DNA of 64,000 nt from contig NZ_FNJL01000017.1 of the NCBI RefSeq assembly GCF_900104515.1, forward strand, positions 1 to 64,000. The letters are read 5' to 3'. The translations under genes and the position numbers were made by a program. Below, in pieces: positions 37,500 to 46,660 of this stretch. This stretch comes from Paracidovorax cattleyae. Its GTDB lineage: Bacteria > Pseudomonadota > Gammaproteobacteria > Burkholderiales > Burkholderiaceae_C. Every line of letters starts with the position of its first letter. Position 1 is the stretch's first letter. Below the pieces are notes generated by a model. The model was not told the DNA's origin. It was given only the letters and a program-made list of their open reading frames with translations, and made no database searches.

Positions 37500-38410
37500 C
37501 TACAGGTGGAAATCGCCCCGGGCTTCCGGCTGGTAGAGCACCTTCCGGATACGGATGCGACGGGTCCGGTTCGCGATCCGCCAGCGGAAGGCTTCGCCCT
37601 CCCGGTAGCCCAGGATCGCGGTGCCGAGGCCCGAGCAGACGGAATGCCTGCCGGCGGCCTCGTCCACATCCCCCGGATAGACCAGTGCCACATCCACCCC
37701 TTCGTCGTCCACCTCCAGCAGGGCCCTGGAATTCACCGTGACGACGTCCTCCGCCACCTGCCGCGGATCGACGACGGTGGCCCGCTCGATCTCGTGCTCC
37801 AGTTCGAAAATCTCCGGATCCGGGTGGAACGCGACGAGTTGCCGGAGCCGGGCCTCGCCGATCTCGGTGACGTGGATGGCGGGGGTACTGGCCACAGGGT
37901 GTTCGCGCAGGAGCCGGAGATAGCGATCCGAGCCCATGGCCAGGGACGTTACGGAAGGCCCTTCGCTTTCCAGCGCGAATCCGCTGCGCAGGAACGCCTT
38001 GAGCGACCGCGCGTTGTCCGGATGGACTTTGGCGATGAGCCTTTCGGCCCGCATGTCGAAGAAGGCGCGCTTCATCCCTTCCCGGATCGCGCTGGCCCCC
38101 AGCCGGCGCCCCAGTTGGCGCGGTCGCCGATGGCCAGGACCATCTCGCAGTCCGGGCCGTCCTTGACGAGGCGGACGAAGCCCACGGGCACGTCATGCCG
38201 GTCGCAGGCCATGAAGAACCGGCCACCCTGGTTGAACAGATGCGTGAGCACCGGCAGCTGGACCCGGCCGACCACCTGCCCGATGGACCGGAAGACATCG
38301 CGCGCATCGCTCAGCTAGCGGGTCACGCCCTCGTCTTCCAGCCAGTCCATCAACAGGAGTGCGTGGGCCCGGGTGATTTCCGGGCACAGGGAAATGAAAG
38401 GCTTGTTCAT
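37500..38410 (-). pseudogene. Broken GNAT acetyltransferase-Rnk/GreA-like fusion gene
   Basis: Read from the ATG at 38410 the sequence encodes MNKPFISLCPEITRAHALLL and continues as a GNAT domain fused to a C-terminal Rnk/GreA-type domain ending QPEARGDFHL. That is the architecture of the bifunctional acetyltransferase/nucleoside-diphosphate-kinase regulator found in many proteobacteria. Two lesions break it. There is an in-frame TAG at 38315-38317 (codon 32), and a one-base loss in the C-run at 38109-38112 shifts frame in the middle of the GNAT domain. Residual translation from 38075 (191 aa) could yield the GNAT tail plus an intact Rnk-like domain. Confidence 0.8.
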
Positions 38411-38497
38411 CTTCACCCCATCGGGTTGCGACCATGAAAGCCTTCCATGGCCAGGGCCATGGCGGTTCTTTCGGAAAAAGAATCTGCCCGGCCCAGG

Positions 38498-39787
38498 TCA
38501 CCTGATCCGGTCGCGCGAAACGTCCATCACCATCCTGGCAGCCAGATACAGGCGGGGCACGATAGTGCCGATCTGCACGTATTCGGCATCGTTGGAATGC
38601 GCGCCGTAGCCCGACAGGCCCATGCCCTCGACAACGGCGCCCCTGGTCTTCAGTCCGGCGAAGGCTGCATCGGTGCCGCCACCGGTGGCCCTCTCGGCGA
38701 CTTGCAGCGGCAAACCCAGCTCCTGGTAGATAGTCTTGCCATAGCCGGCCACCCGTCGCGAGGCATCGGTCGCTTCCAACGGCGGGCGGCGCACCTCGAA
38801 TTTCACGGTGACCGCGGAGGCCGGCAGCAGTTTCGTCTGCACCCTGGCCTGCAGCGATTTCTCCAGCCCGTCGAAGTCCGACACCCTCAGTGCGCGGGCA
38901 TCGGCCTGCGCGGTGGCCTGGGCGGGGATCACATTGCGGTTGGTGCCGGCCTGGGCGACGGTCCAGTTGAGCTTCAGCCCGTCTTCGGTCTTCGAGAGGT
39001 CCTTGAGCTGCAGTAGCTGGTGCGACAGTTCGTAGAGCGCGTTCACCCCATCCTCAGGCCTTGCGCCCGCATGCGACGCCTTGCCCTGCACCGTGAGGTA
39101 GGCGGCACCGATGCCGCTGGTGGCCAGTCGCAGCATGCCGTCCGTGCCACCGCCTTCGAAGGAGAGCACCGCATCCTGGTCCGCCGCAAGTTGCGTGATG
39201 GTGTTGCGCCAGCCGGGCGAACTGATCTCCTCGTCGCCGTTGACCAGCACCGTCAGGGTGCCATAGTCCTTGAACCCGAGCTTGTGCAGCAGCGCTACCG
39301 TGTGGATGATCAGCGCGACGCCCTGCTTGTCGTCGGAGATGCCCAGGCCGTAAGCCTTGTCGCCCTCTATCCGGAACGGCTGGTCCTTGAGCATGCCCTT
39401 GAGATAGACCGTATCCATGTGGGCGATCAGCATGATCTTCCTGCTGCCGGTTCCCCGATACACCGCCTTCACCGCGGGGCCCACCTTTTCGGGCGTATCG
39501 TCCAGGCGGTGGATGTCGGAGGGCTGCAGCACCTCCACCGTGCCGCCAAAGGTCTTGAGCTGGCCGGCAATCAGGCCGGCGATCTGATTCAGTCCCTCGA
39601 TGTCCTTGCTGCCCGACTCTATCTGGACCAGGTCGCGGAGAGTGTCCAGCACGGCCGGCTGCTCCTTCCGGGCCAGGTCGTGCACTTCGGCCACAGGTGC
39701 CGCATGCGCGGCTGCGGCGGCGAAACCCAGGGACAGTGCGACGACGGCGGGGCGAAGTGCGGAGGTCGAAATTCGAGTGTGGCGCAT
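38498..39787 (-). CDS. M20-family glutamate carboxypeptidase (carboxypeptidase G2-like)
   Basis: This 429-residue precursor has a signal peptide (cleaved after AAAHA) and an M20 metallopeptidase domain interrupted by the dimerisation lid. Zinc ligands are visible in AHMDTVYLKG, GISDDKQG, the catalytic DEE in VNGDEEIS and GYGAHSNDAEY near the C-terminus. Similarity to Pseudomonas carboxypeptidase G2 extends across the length (LTSHMDTVYLKG, GKASHAGAxPE, ERTGGGTDAA-type stretches). Such enzymes remove C-terminal glutamate from folates and peptides. The start at 39787 gives the normal leader; the ATG at 39826 would add 13 residues. Confidence 0.9.
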   Translation of the reverse strand: MRHTRISTSALRPAVVALSLGFAAAAAHAAPVAEVHDLARKEQPAVLDTLRDLVQIESGSKDIEGLNQIAGLIAGQLKTFGGTVEVLQPSDIHRLDDTPEKVGPAVKAVYRGTGSRKIMLIAHMDTVYLKGMLKDQPFRIEGDKAYGLGISDDKQGVALIIHTVALLHKLGFKDYGTLTVLVNGDEEISSPGWRNTITQLAADQDAVLSFEGGGTDGMLRLATSGIGAAYLTVQGKASHAGARPEDGVNALYELSHQLLQLKDLSKTEDGLKLNWTVAQAGTNRNVIPAQATAQADARALRVSDFDGLEKSLQARVQTKLLPASAVTVKFEVRRPPLEATDASRRVAGYGKTIYQELGLPLQVAERATGGGTDAAFAGLKTRGAVVEGMGLSGYGAHSNDAEYVQIGTIVPRLYLAARMVMDVSRDRIR

Positions 39788-39954
39788 GGGTCTGTACGGG
39801 ACTTCGGTGGTGTGGGAAGTGGGCAATTATGGACGGGGCCTTTCGGCGGCACGCTCTTGCAACGGCATCTTCGGGATGCTGCCGGGTGCCGGGGCTGTTC
39901 GAGCTGCACGGGGCCGGCAACAATGAGGCTTTTCAGCGCGCCCCTTCCAGCCCC

Positions 39955-40593
39955 ATGCTCCACTACCACACCCAACCCGTCACCGCCTTCCAGCAGAACT
40001 GCTCGCTCGTCTGGTGCGACGGCACGCAAGCGGCTGCCGTGATCGACCCCGGTGGCGACCTCGACCAGGTGCTCGCGGAGGTGGAACGCCGCGGCCTGCG
40101 GCTGGAGCAGATCTGGCTCACGCATGCCCACATCGACCATGCCGGCGGCGCGGGCGAACTGTCCGGGCGGCTGTCCCTGCCGATCACCGGCCCGCATCCG
40201 GGGGACCAGTTCTGGATCGACGGGCTGCCGCAGCAGAGCGCGATGTTCGGCTTTCCGCCCGCCCGGCCCTTCACGCCCACGCGCTGGCTGCACGACGGCG
40301 AAACGGTGCAGATCGGCAACGAGACGCTGCACGTGCGGCACTGCCCCGGCCACACGCCCGGCCATGTGGTGTTCCACGCGCCGCAGATCCAGCGCTGCTT
40401 CGTGGGCGACGTGCTCTTCGCCGGCAGCATCGGCCGCACGGACTTCCCCCAGGGCAACCACCAGCACCTGATCGACAGCATCGTGCAGCGCCTGTGGCCC
40501 ATGGGCGACGAGACGGTGTTCATTCCCGGACACGGGCCGGAGAGCACCTTCGGGCGCGAGCGGCGCAGCAATCCCTACGTCGGCGGCACCTGA
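39955..40593 (+). CDS. MBL-fold metallo-hydrolase (glyoxalase II/YcbL-like)
   Basis: This 212-residue cytoplasmic hydrolase has the metal site motif THAHIDHAGG (His57, His59, Asp61, His62), with further ligands in HCPGHTPGHV, FVGDVLFAGSIGRTDFP and FIPGHGPES. It matches short glyoxalase II-like proteins (YcbL), which lack the C-terminal substrate domain of GloB. A thioester substrate such as S-lactoylglutathione is possible but not proved. Its start lies 168 bases from the divergent carboxypeptidase gene. Confidence 0.88.
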   Translation: MLHYHTQPVTAFQQNCSLVWCDGTQAAAVIDPGGDLDQVLAEVERRGLRLEQIWLTHAHIDHAGGAGELSGRLSLPITGPHPGDQFWIDGLPQQSAMFGFPPARPFTPTRWLHDGETVQIGNETLHVRHCPGHTPGHVVFHAPQIQRCFVGDVLFAGSIGRTDFPQGNHQHLIDSIVQRLWPMGDETVFIPGHGPESTFGRERRSNPYVGGT

Positions 40594-40775
40594 GCGGCCC
40601 TCCGCGGCGGATGCGGCGAGCGCCACGGCCGGGCATCCATCCGGCCTTGATGCCCGTCAATGCCCCGACGGCGGCATGCGGGCATCCTTTCCGGCAGGCC
40701 TGATGGCACCGCGCAATCGGTCGTTTCCGATCCATGGCGGGCCACGGGCCTCACCGTGAAAGCAAAGCCTCCGCC

Positions 40776-42293
40776 ATGACGACGACACCCGTCCCCTCGC
40801 CCTCTCCCGCCGCTCCGATCACCTCGCAGCCCGAGCCCGACTCCCGCCGCAAGCTCGGCTACCTGCTGCTCGCCCTGGGCCTGTATGCGCTGGTGCTCGC
40901 CCTGCCCGCGCCGGCCGGGCTCTCGCCTTCGGGCCAGGTCGCCCTGGGGCTGCTGGTGCTCGTGGTCACGCTGTGGATCAGCGAATGCGTCTCGCCCGCC
41001 AACAGCGCGGTGCTGCTCACCGGCATGGCGGTGGTGGGGCTGATGGGCAAGCCGCTCACGCCGGGCGCCAAACCCATGGGCTCGGCCGATGCGCTCACCG
41101 TGATGCTGGGCGGCTTCTCATCCACGGCCGTGCTGCTGGTGGCCGCCGCGCTGTTCCTGGCCGTGGCGCTCAAGCACACGGGGCTGGACCGCCGCGTGGC
41201 CCTGCTGGTGATGAGCCGGGTGGGCATCTCGCCGGCCCGCCTCACGCTGGGCGCCATGCTGGTGGGGTTCGTGCTGGCGCTGTTCATTCCTTCCGCCACG
41301 GCGCGCGTGGGTGCGGTCATTCCGATCATGGTCGGCATCACCGCGGCGCTCGGCCTGCCCGTGGGCAGCAGCCTGGGCGCCACGCTGATGATCGTGACGG
41401 CGCAGGCCTGCTCGATCTTCAACATCGCGGTGAAGACGGGCGCGGCGCAGAACCTCATCAGCCTGAACTTCATGCAGGGTGCCTTCGGGCACGGCGTGAC
41501 CTGGGGGCAGTGGTTCCTGGCCGCCCTGCCCTTCACCGTCGGCATGTCCGTGGTGCTGTTCTTCGTGTCGCTGTGGCTGCTGCGCCCGCAGGTGCCCGAC
41601 GCCGAGGGCGCCGCGGGCAACCTGCGCGAGCAACTGCGCGCGCTGGGCCCCGTCAGTGCCCCGGAAAAGCGCCTGATCGCGGTGGCGCTGCTGCTGCTCG
41701 TGCTCTGGTCCACCGAAGGCACGCTGCACCCGTTCGACACGACCACCACGACGCAGCTGGGCATCGCCCTGTTGCTCATGCCCCGCATCGGCGTGATGCA
41801 CTGGGCGCAGGCAGAAAAACTCGTGCCCTGGGGCACCGTGGTGCTGTTCGCGGCCTCGATCTCGCTCGGCACGCTGCTGCAACGCACCGGGGCGGCCGGC
41901 TGGCTGGCCCAGCAGACGCTGGGGCAGTTGGGGCTCTCGGGCCTGCCGGTGGTGTCGGTGATCGGCGCGCTGGCCGTGTTCAGCATCGTGCTGCACCTGG
42001 GCTTCGCCTCCGCCACGGGCCTGGCCAGCACGCTGATCCCCATTTTCATCGCCTTCGCGCAGACGCTGCCGGTCTCGAAGGAGACGGCATTCGGCATCGT
42101 GCTCGTGCAGAGCTTCGTGGTGTCGTTCGGCTTCATCCTGCCGACGAACGCGCCACAGAACATGCTGTGCTATGGCACGGGCGCGTTCGGCACGCTGCAG
42201 TTCGCCAAGGTGGGGCTGGTGGTGACGCTGGCGGGCCTGGCGCTCATCCTGCTGCTGTCGGCCACGCTGTGGCCCTGGATGGGCGTGCTCTGA
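40776..42293 (+). CDS. DASS/SLC13-family anion transporter
   Basis: This 505-residue polytopic membrane protein has about 11-12 helices and the divalent anion:sodium symporter/CitT fold. It includes the SECVSPANSAVLLTGMAVVGL segment and the substrate-binding SNTAT-like turn (here IPSATARVGAVIP) with its C-terminal counterpart LPTNAPQNMLCYGTG. Members import di- and tricarboxylates or sulfate. The start at 40776 is preferred; 40734 adds unsupported residues. The gap of 182 bases upstream has no gene. Confidence 0.85.
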   Translation: MTTTPVPSPSPAAPITSQPEPDSRRKLGYLLLALGLYALVLALPAPAGLSPSGQVALGLLVLVVTLWISECVSPANSAVLLTGMAVVGLMGKPLTPGAKPMGSADALTVMLGGFSSTAVLLVAAALFLAVALKHTGLDRRVALLVMSRVGISPARLTLGAMLVGFVLALFIPSATARVGAVIPIMVGITAALGLPVGSSLGATLMIVTAQACSIFNIAVKTGAAQNLISLNFMQGAFGHGVTWGQWFLAALPFTVGMSVVLFFVSLWLLRPQVPDAEGAAGNLREQLRALGPVSAPEKRLIAVALLLLVLWSTEGTLHPFDTTTTTQLGIALLLMPRIGVMHWAQAEKLVPWGTVVLFAASISLGTLLQRTGAAGWLAQQTLGQLGLSGLPVVSVIGALAVFSIVLHLGFASATGLASTLIPIFIAFAQTLPVSKETAFGIVLVQSFVVSFGFILPTNAPQNMLCYGTGAFGTLQFAKVGLVVTLAGLALILLLSATLWPWMGVL

Positions 42294-42314
42294 CGCTGCG
42301 CAGGCGGCGCGGGC

Positions 42315-43226
42315 TCATCCGCGCCGCGCGGCCTGGTAGAGGCCCTGCACGCGCGGCACGTTCTGCTCCAGCTCGCGGATGCGGTCCGGCCCGCTCGGGT
42401 GGGTGGACAGGAACGCGAGGCCGCCCTGACCGCCCGTTGCCTCGCCCATCTTGCGCCAGAGCGTGACGGCGGATTCGGGGTTGTAGCCGCCGCGGGCGGC
42501 CATTTCCAGGCCGACGAGGTCGGCCTCCGTCTCGTCGCTGCGGCTGAACTTGAGGGAGATCAGCTGCGTGCCGAGGTTCGCGGCCGCGTTGCCCAGGTCG
42601 CCCAGGCCCAGCAACTGCGCGCCGAGCGACAGGCCCATGCTCGTGGCCTGCGTCTTGGCCAGGCGGGCGCGGGCGTGCTCGCGCAGTGCGTGGGCCATCT
42701 CGTGGCCCATGACCATGGCGGCCTCGTCGTCGGAGAGCTTGAGCTGGTCCAGGATGCCGGTGTAGAAGGCGATCTTGCCGCCCGGCATGCAGAAGGCGTT
42801 GATCTGCTTGCTGCCGATCAGGTTGACCTCCCACTTCCACTGCCGCGCGCGGTCGTTCCACTGGGCGGAGAAGGGGATGAGGCGCTGGCCGATGCCGCGC
42901 AGGCGCACCAGCTGGGGATGGGTGTCGCCGGCCAGGGCGCGCTGGGCCTTGGCCTTGGCGAGCATCTGGTCGTACTGCTGGTCGGCGGCGGCCTCCAGTT
43001 GCTCGGCCGGCACGAGGCGCCGCATCTGCGAGGCAGAGCCCACGTCCACCTGGGCCAGCGCCGGGGCCGCGGCCGCCGCGCCAGCCGCCAGCAGGAAGCC
43101 CCGCCGCGCATTCCAGGGTCCGGTGCGCAGGACGGTGCAGAAGCGGCAGCCGGTGTCGGAATGCGGCACGGCCGCCGGAGACCCATCGACGGCCGCGAAA
43201 GGGGAAGTCGGGTGATCGTTCGGCAT
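42315..43226 (-). CDS. M48-family metalloprotease
   Basis: This 303-residue exported zinc protease has an N-terminal signal of twin-arginine appearance (RRGFLLAAGAAAAAPALAQ, about 41-59) after an unusually long 40-residue leader. Its peptidase M48 domain carries HEMAH (His175, Glu176, His179) and the distal Glu in DETEAD. Members such as LoiP/YcaL act in envelope quality control. The start at 43226 is the only ATG giving a plausible leader, but a downstream start nearer the arginine pair is possible. Confidence 0.85.
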   Translation of the reverse strand: MPNDHPTSPFAAVDGSPAAVPHSDTGCRFCTVLRTGPWNARRGFLLAAGAAAAAPALAQVDVGSASQMRRLVPAEQLEAAADQQYDQMLAKAKAQRALAGDTHPQLVRLRGIGQRLIPFSAQWNDRARQWKWEVNLIGSKQINAFCMPGGKIAFYTGILDQLKLSDDEAAMVMGHEMAHALREHARARLAKTQATSMGLSLGAQLLGLGDLGNAAANLGTQLISLKFSRSDETEADLVGLEMAARGGYNPESAVTLWRKMGEATGGQGGLAFLSTHPSGPDRIRELEQNVPRVQGLYQAARRG

Positions 43227-43309
43227 GATGGGGGCGAGTCTAGTGCGCCCTGCCGCAGCGCGGCTGTAGGCCGCCCGCGCAAATGTCCATGCAGCCGAAG
43301 CGGCGTCCG

Positions 43310-44275
43310 TCAGCCCGCACCCCCCTTGCGGCCACGGATCTCCGACCAGACCACGATCAGCAGCCCGCCGAGCACGCCCGCGAGCCCCCACACGGCCATG
43401 GCGGACGGCGACTCGCCCACCACCGCCACGGCCAGGGCGAACGCGGTGACCGGCTCGGCCAGCGCGAGGGTGACGCCGGTCGCGCCACTGATGTGCCGCA
43501 GCGCGTGCGTGAACAGCAGGTACGCCAGCCCGGTGGCCACCAGGCCCAGGTACAGCACCACCCCCCAGGCGCGCGCCGACACCGCGAGCGGCCCGGCGAT
43601 GGCGAAGGCGGCCGGCAGGGACAGCATCGCGGCCGAGCCGAACACCGCCAGGTTGACCGCCCCCGGCGCGGCACGGGCCACCAACCGCTGGTTGACGAGC
43701 GCATAGGCGGCGTACGACAGGCCGGCCAGCAGGCACAGCGCGATGCCGCCGGGCGGCGCCTGCACGCTGGTGCGGCCGTCCAGCGCCATGGCGGCACCGC
43801 CCGCCACGCCGAGCAGCGTGCCCGCCCACCACACGGCCGCGGGCCAGCGGCGCTGCACCACGGTTTGCAGCAGCCCGGCCCAGATCGGGCCGCTGCCGAT
43901 CGCGATCGCCGTGCCCAGCGCCACGCCGCTGGCCTTCACCCCGGCGAAGAAACTCAGGTTGTAGGCGGCCACGCAGACCCCGCCGGCCAGCACGCCGCGC
44001 CAGGGCAGCGCACCGAGGCCGCGCGCGCCGCCCTGCCACCGCAGCAGCGCCGCAAAGAAGGCACCGGCGATCAGCAGCCGCAGCGCCCCCACCCACACGG
44101 GCGCCAGGCCGGAAGGCGCGAGGCTCTGCGCCGTGCCGGTCGTGCCCCAGAGCACGGCAGCGAGCAGCACCATGCCGATGCCCAGCGGCGCCCGGGCAGG
44201 GGACTGTGCCGGCGGCCGGGAGATGGAGGTGGAAGGTGGCGTCGCGGACGAAGTCGCTGGCGATGGGGAGGACAT
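43310..44275 (-). CDS. EamA/DMT-superfamily permease
   Basis: This 321-residue protein has ten helices in two EamA repeats (starting GMVLLAAVLWGTTGTAQ at about 34 and GGIALCLLAGLSYAAYALVNQR near 175). A Ser/Pro/Thr-rich N-terminal extension precedes the first helix. Such permeases are typical drug/metabolite exporters of the RhaT/YedA type; the substrate is not determinable. It is 71 bases downstream of an AraC-type regulator on the same strand, which may regulate it. Confidence 0.86.
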   Translation of the reverse strand: MSSPSPATSSATPPSTSISRPPAQSPARAPLGIGMVLLAAVLWGTTGTAQSLAPSGLAPVWVGALRLLIAGAFFAALLRWQGGARGLGALPWRGVLAGGVCVAAYNLSFFAGVKASGVALGTAIAIGSGPIWAGLLQTVVQRRWPAAVWWAGTLLGVAGGAAMALDGRTSVQAPPGGIALCLLAGLSYAAYALVNQRLVARAAPGAVNLAVFGSAAMLSLPAAFAIAGPLAVSARAWGVVLYLGLVATGLAYLLFTHALRHISGATGVTLALAEPVTAFALAVAVVGESPSAMAVWGLAGVLGGLLIVVWSEIRGRKGGAG

Positions 44276-44346
44276 GGCTGCGAGCGTGCCACGCGGCACG
44301 GCCGCCGGATGTCGCGCAACGCTCGAAGTGCGCCTTGCGCCGTGCC

Positions 44347-45111
44347 TCAGCCCCTTCCCGCGTCTCCGCGCAGCGCGCGGGCACCCGTGCCGCGCTCCCG
44401 GCGCAGCGCGCTCGCGAGGGCCGTGCCCGTGGCGTAGCCGCAGGCCAGCGCCGCATCGTCGAGCCGCTGTCCGCGCGCGATGCGCTGCGCGGCGGCATCC
44501 AGGCGCAGCCCGCGCAGCCAGGCCTGGGGCGTCGCACCCGTGAGCTCCAGCCAGCGGGCATGGAAGCGCTGCGGGCTCAGGTGGCACAGGGCCGCCATGC
44601 GGGACGTGGGCCAGGGTTCGTGCAGGGCGGCCTCCACGGCCTGCTGAAGCCGCTCCAGCGGCAAGGCCCGGCGGGCCAGCACGCGCGGCGCACGGCGCAG
44701 CAGGGCTTCCAGGTGGGCGGCCAGCTGCGCGCCCTGCGCGACGGGCGCGCTCCACACGCCAGGCAGCGAGGGCAGGCAGGAGGCGCCGCCAGTCCCTCCG
44801 ATGGCACGCACAAGTCCATCGCGCGCCTGGGCCGGCACGGCGAAGCGGCGCAGCCGGTCCATGCCCGGTTGCGCCGCCGCATCGACCACGCAGAAGCGGG
44901 CCCCGGGAGAGGCCAGGTACCCGTGCCGCGCACCGGCAGGTATCAGGATGCCGCAGGAGGCGTCCACGAACGCCGCGCGGCCGTCCACCTCCAGCTCCAT
45001 GCGCCCCTGCAGTCCGACCAGCACCTGCGCATGGTCGTGTGCATGCGCGGCGTGCTCCCCGCCGTAGTGGCGCAGGGTGCAGGAAAGGAAGGCGGGGGTT
45101 CCCGGCAGCAT
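44347..45111 (-). CDS. AraC-family transcriptional regulator
   Basis: This 254-residue protein has an N-terminal cupin-like sensing domain (about 10-85: HAHDHAQVLVGLQGRMELEVDG, a His-rich metal or ligand pocket) and a C-terminal AraC HTH domain (about 160-250, with MAALCHLSPQRFHARWLELTG). The start at 45111 is taken because the protein then begins directly at the cupin; the ATG at 45156 is 15 residues further. It is likely to control the DMT permease gene downstream. Confidence 0.85.
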   Translation of the reverse strand: MLPGTPAFLSCTLRHYGGEHAAHAHDHAQVLVGLQGRMELEVDGRAAFVDASCGILIPAGARHGYLASPGARFCVVDAAAQPGMDRLRRFAVPAQARDGLVRAIGGTGGASCLPSLPGVWSAPVAQGAQLAAHLEALLRRAPRVLARRALPLERLQQAVEAALHEPWPTSRMAALCHLSPQRFHARWLELTGATPQAWLRGLRLDAAAQRIARGQRLDDAALACGYATGTALASALRRERGTGARALRGDAGRG

Positions 45112-45198
45112 GGCCCGGATGGTACGCCCGGCGGCCCGCCCCGATAATGCCGCCACGCCCGGCCGCCCCCGCCCCGGGGGACGGCCACGCCCTTGCCC

Positions 45199-46560
45199 AT
45201 GACCTCCACGCAGCCTTCAGAGCCTCCATCGTCCGCGCCCTCCGTGCCAGCACCGCCCCGCCGTTCCTGGAAGGCCGCCTGGAAGGTCTATGCCGAACCC
45301 GCCAGCCTGCGCATGCTCGCCCTGGGTTTCTCCGCCGGCCTGCCGCTGCTGCTGGTGCTGGGCACGCTGTCGTTCTGGCTGCGCGAGGCGGGCGTGGACC
45401 GCACCACCATCGGCTACCTGAGCTGGGTGGGCCTGGCCTACGCCTTCAAATGGGTCTGGGCACCGCTGGTGGACCGCATGCCGCTGCCGCTGCTCACGCG
45501 CGCGCTGGGCCGGCGCCGCAGCTGGCTGCTGTTCTCGCAGGCGCTGGTGATGGCGGGCCTGGCGGGCATGGCCTTCAACGATCCGCGCGCGGCCCTGGCG
45601 CCCATGGTGTGGTGCGCGCTGGCGGTGGCCTTCGGTTCGGCGACGCAGGACATCGCGCTCGACGCCTTCCGCATCGAATCGGCCGACGCCGACCGGCAGG
45701 CCGCGCTGGCGGCCACCTACCAGACGGGCTACCGGCTGGCGATGATCTGGGCCGGTGCCGGCGTGCTGTGGGTCGCGGCGCGCGCCGAGGTGCCCGGCCT
45801 CGCGGGCTACCAGCACGGTGCCTGGCGCACGGCCTATCTGGTGATGGCCGCCTCGATGCTGTCGGGCGTGCTCACGGTGCTGCTCTCGCGCGAGCCTGCG
45901 CCGCGCCCGCTGCCGCCTGCGCGCAATGCCGCCGAGTGGCTGCGCGGCGCGCTGATCGACCCCTTCGCCGACTTCATCGCGCGCTACCGCTGGCAGGCCG
46001 CGCTGATCCTGGCGCTGATCGCCGTCTACCGCATCAGCGACGTGGTGATGGGCATCATGGCCAATCCGTTCTACGTGGACATGGGCTACACCAAGGACGA
46101 GGTGGCCGCGGTCACCAAGGTATTCGGCGTCATCATGACGCTGGCCGGCGCGTTCCTCGGGGGCGCGCTGTCGATGCGCGTGGGCGTGATGCGCGTGCTG
46201 ATGCTCGGCGCGCTGCTGAGCGCGGCCAGCAACCTGCTGTTCGCCTGGCTGGGCCTGCAGGGGCACGACGTGACCCTGCTGGTGCTGGTGGTCTCGGCCG
46301 ACAACCTGGCCGGGGGCATCGCCTCGGCCGCGTTCATCGCCTACCTCTCGGCCCTCACGAATGTGCAATATTCGGCCACCCAGTACGCGCTGTTCAGTTC
46401 CATGATGCTGCTGCTGCCCAAATGGCTCGCGGGGTTCTCGGGGCGTTTCGTGGATGCCTTCGGCTACCCCGAGTTCTTCGCGGCCACGGCGCTGCTGGGC
46501 CTGCCCGTGCTGCTGCTGGTGGCGCTGGCCGCGCGGGTGCAGCGGCGCCCGCCGGGCTAA
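45199..46560 (+). CDS. ampG: AmpG-like muropeptide permease (MFS)
   Basis: This 453-residue major-facilitator protein aligns along its length with AmpG. Corresponding stretches are LGFSAGLPLLLVLGTLSFWL, the FKWVWAPLVDR segment, SATQDIALDAFRIES and YSATQYALFSSMM. AmpG imports anhydromuropeptides for cell-wall recycling and underlies AmpC induction. A Ser/Pro-rich N-terminal extension of about 25 residues precedes the first helix. The ATG at 45199 is used; a TTG two codons upstream is possible. No ampD or ampR lies nearby. Confidence 0.8.
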   Translation: MTSTQPSEPPSSAPSVPAPPRRSWKAAWKVYAEPASLRMLALGFSAGLPLLLVLGTLSFWLREAGVDRTTIGYLSWVGLAYAFKWVWAPLVDRMPLPLLTRALGRRRSWLLFSQALVMAGLAGMAFNDPRAALAPMVWCALAVAFGSATQDIALDAFRIESADADRQAALAATYQTGYRLAMIWAGAGVLWVAARAEVPGLAGYQHGAWRTAYLVMAASMLSGVLTVLLSREPAPRPLPPARNAAEWLRGALIDPFADFIARYRWQAALILALIAVYRISDVVMGIMANPFYVDMGYTKDEVAAVTKVFGVIMTLAGAFLGGALSMRVGVMRVLMLGALLSAASNLLFAWLGLQGHDVTLLVLVVSADNLAGGIASAAFIAYLSALTNVQYSATQYALFSSMMLLLPKWLAGFSGRFVDAFGYPEFFAATALLGLPVLLLVALAARVQRRPPG

Positions 46561-46570
46561 GCGCCGCCGG

Positions 46571-46586
46571 TTTACCGAAACTTTAC
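46571..46586 (-). promoter_or_regulatory. CpxR-like tandem repeat upstream of the two-component genes
   Basis: Plus-strand TTTAC at 46571-46575 and 46582-46586 are separated by six bases, reading GTAAA-N6-GTAAA on the minus strand. This fits the CpxR-type box (GTAAA-N4-8-GTAAA) and the 11-base periodicity of OmpR-family sites. It lies 75 bases before the response-regulator start, suggesting autoregulation; that is inference. Confidence 0.4.
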
Positions 46587-46660
46587 GGCCACTTCAACGC
46601 CCCGAGATGCGCCGGGAAGAGCATGACATCCTGCCCCTGCAGAAGGAGACGAGAGACGCC

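Noticed and set aside
38445..38462. Perfect inverted repeat CCATGGCC-AG-GGCCATGG as a terminator of the carboxypeptidase gene
   Set aside because: It lacks a T-run on either strand and the 2-base loop is too tight for a typical intrinsic terminator; left as an unexplained palindrome.
40594..40775. Possible small gene between the MBL hydrolase and the DASS transporter
   Set aside because: Short frames here have no conserved pattern or ribosome site.
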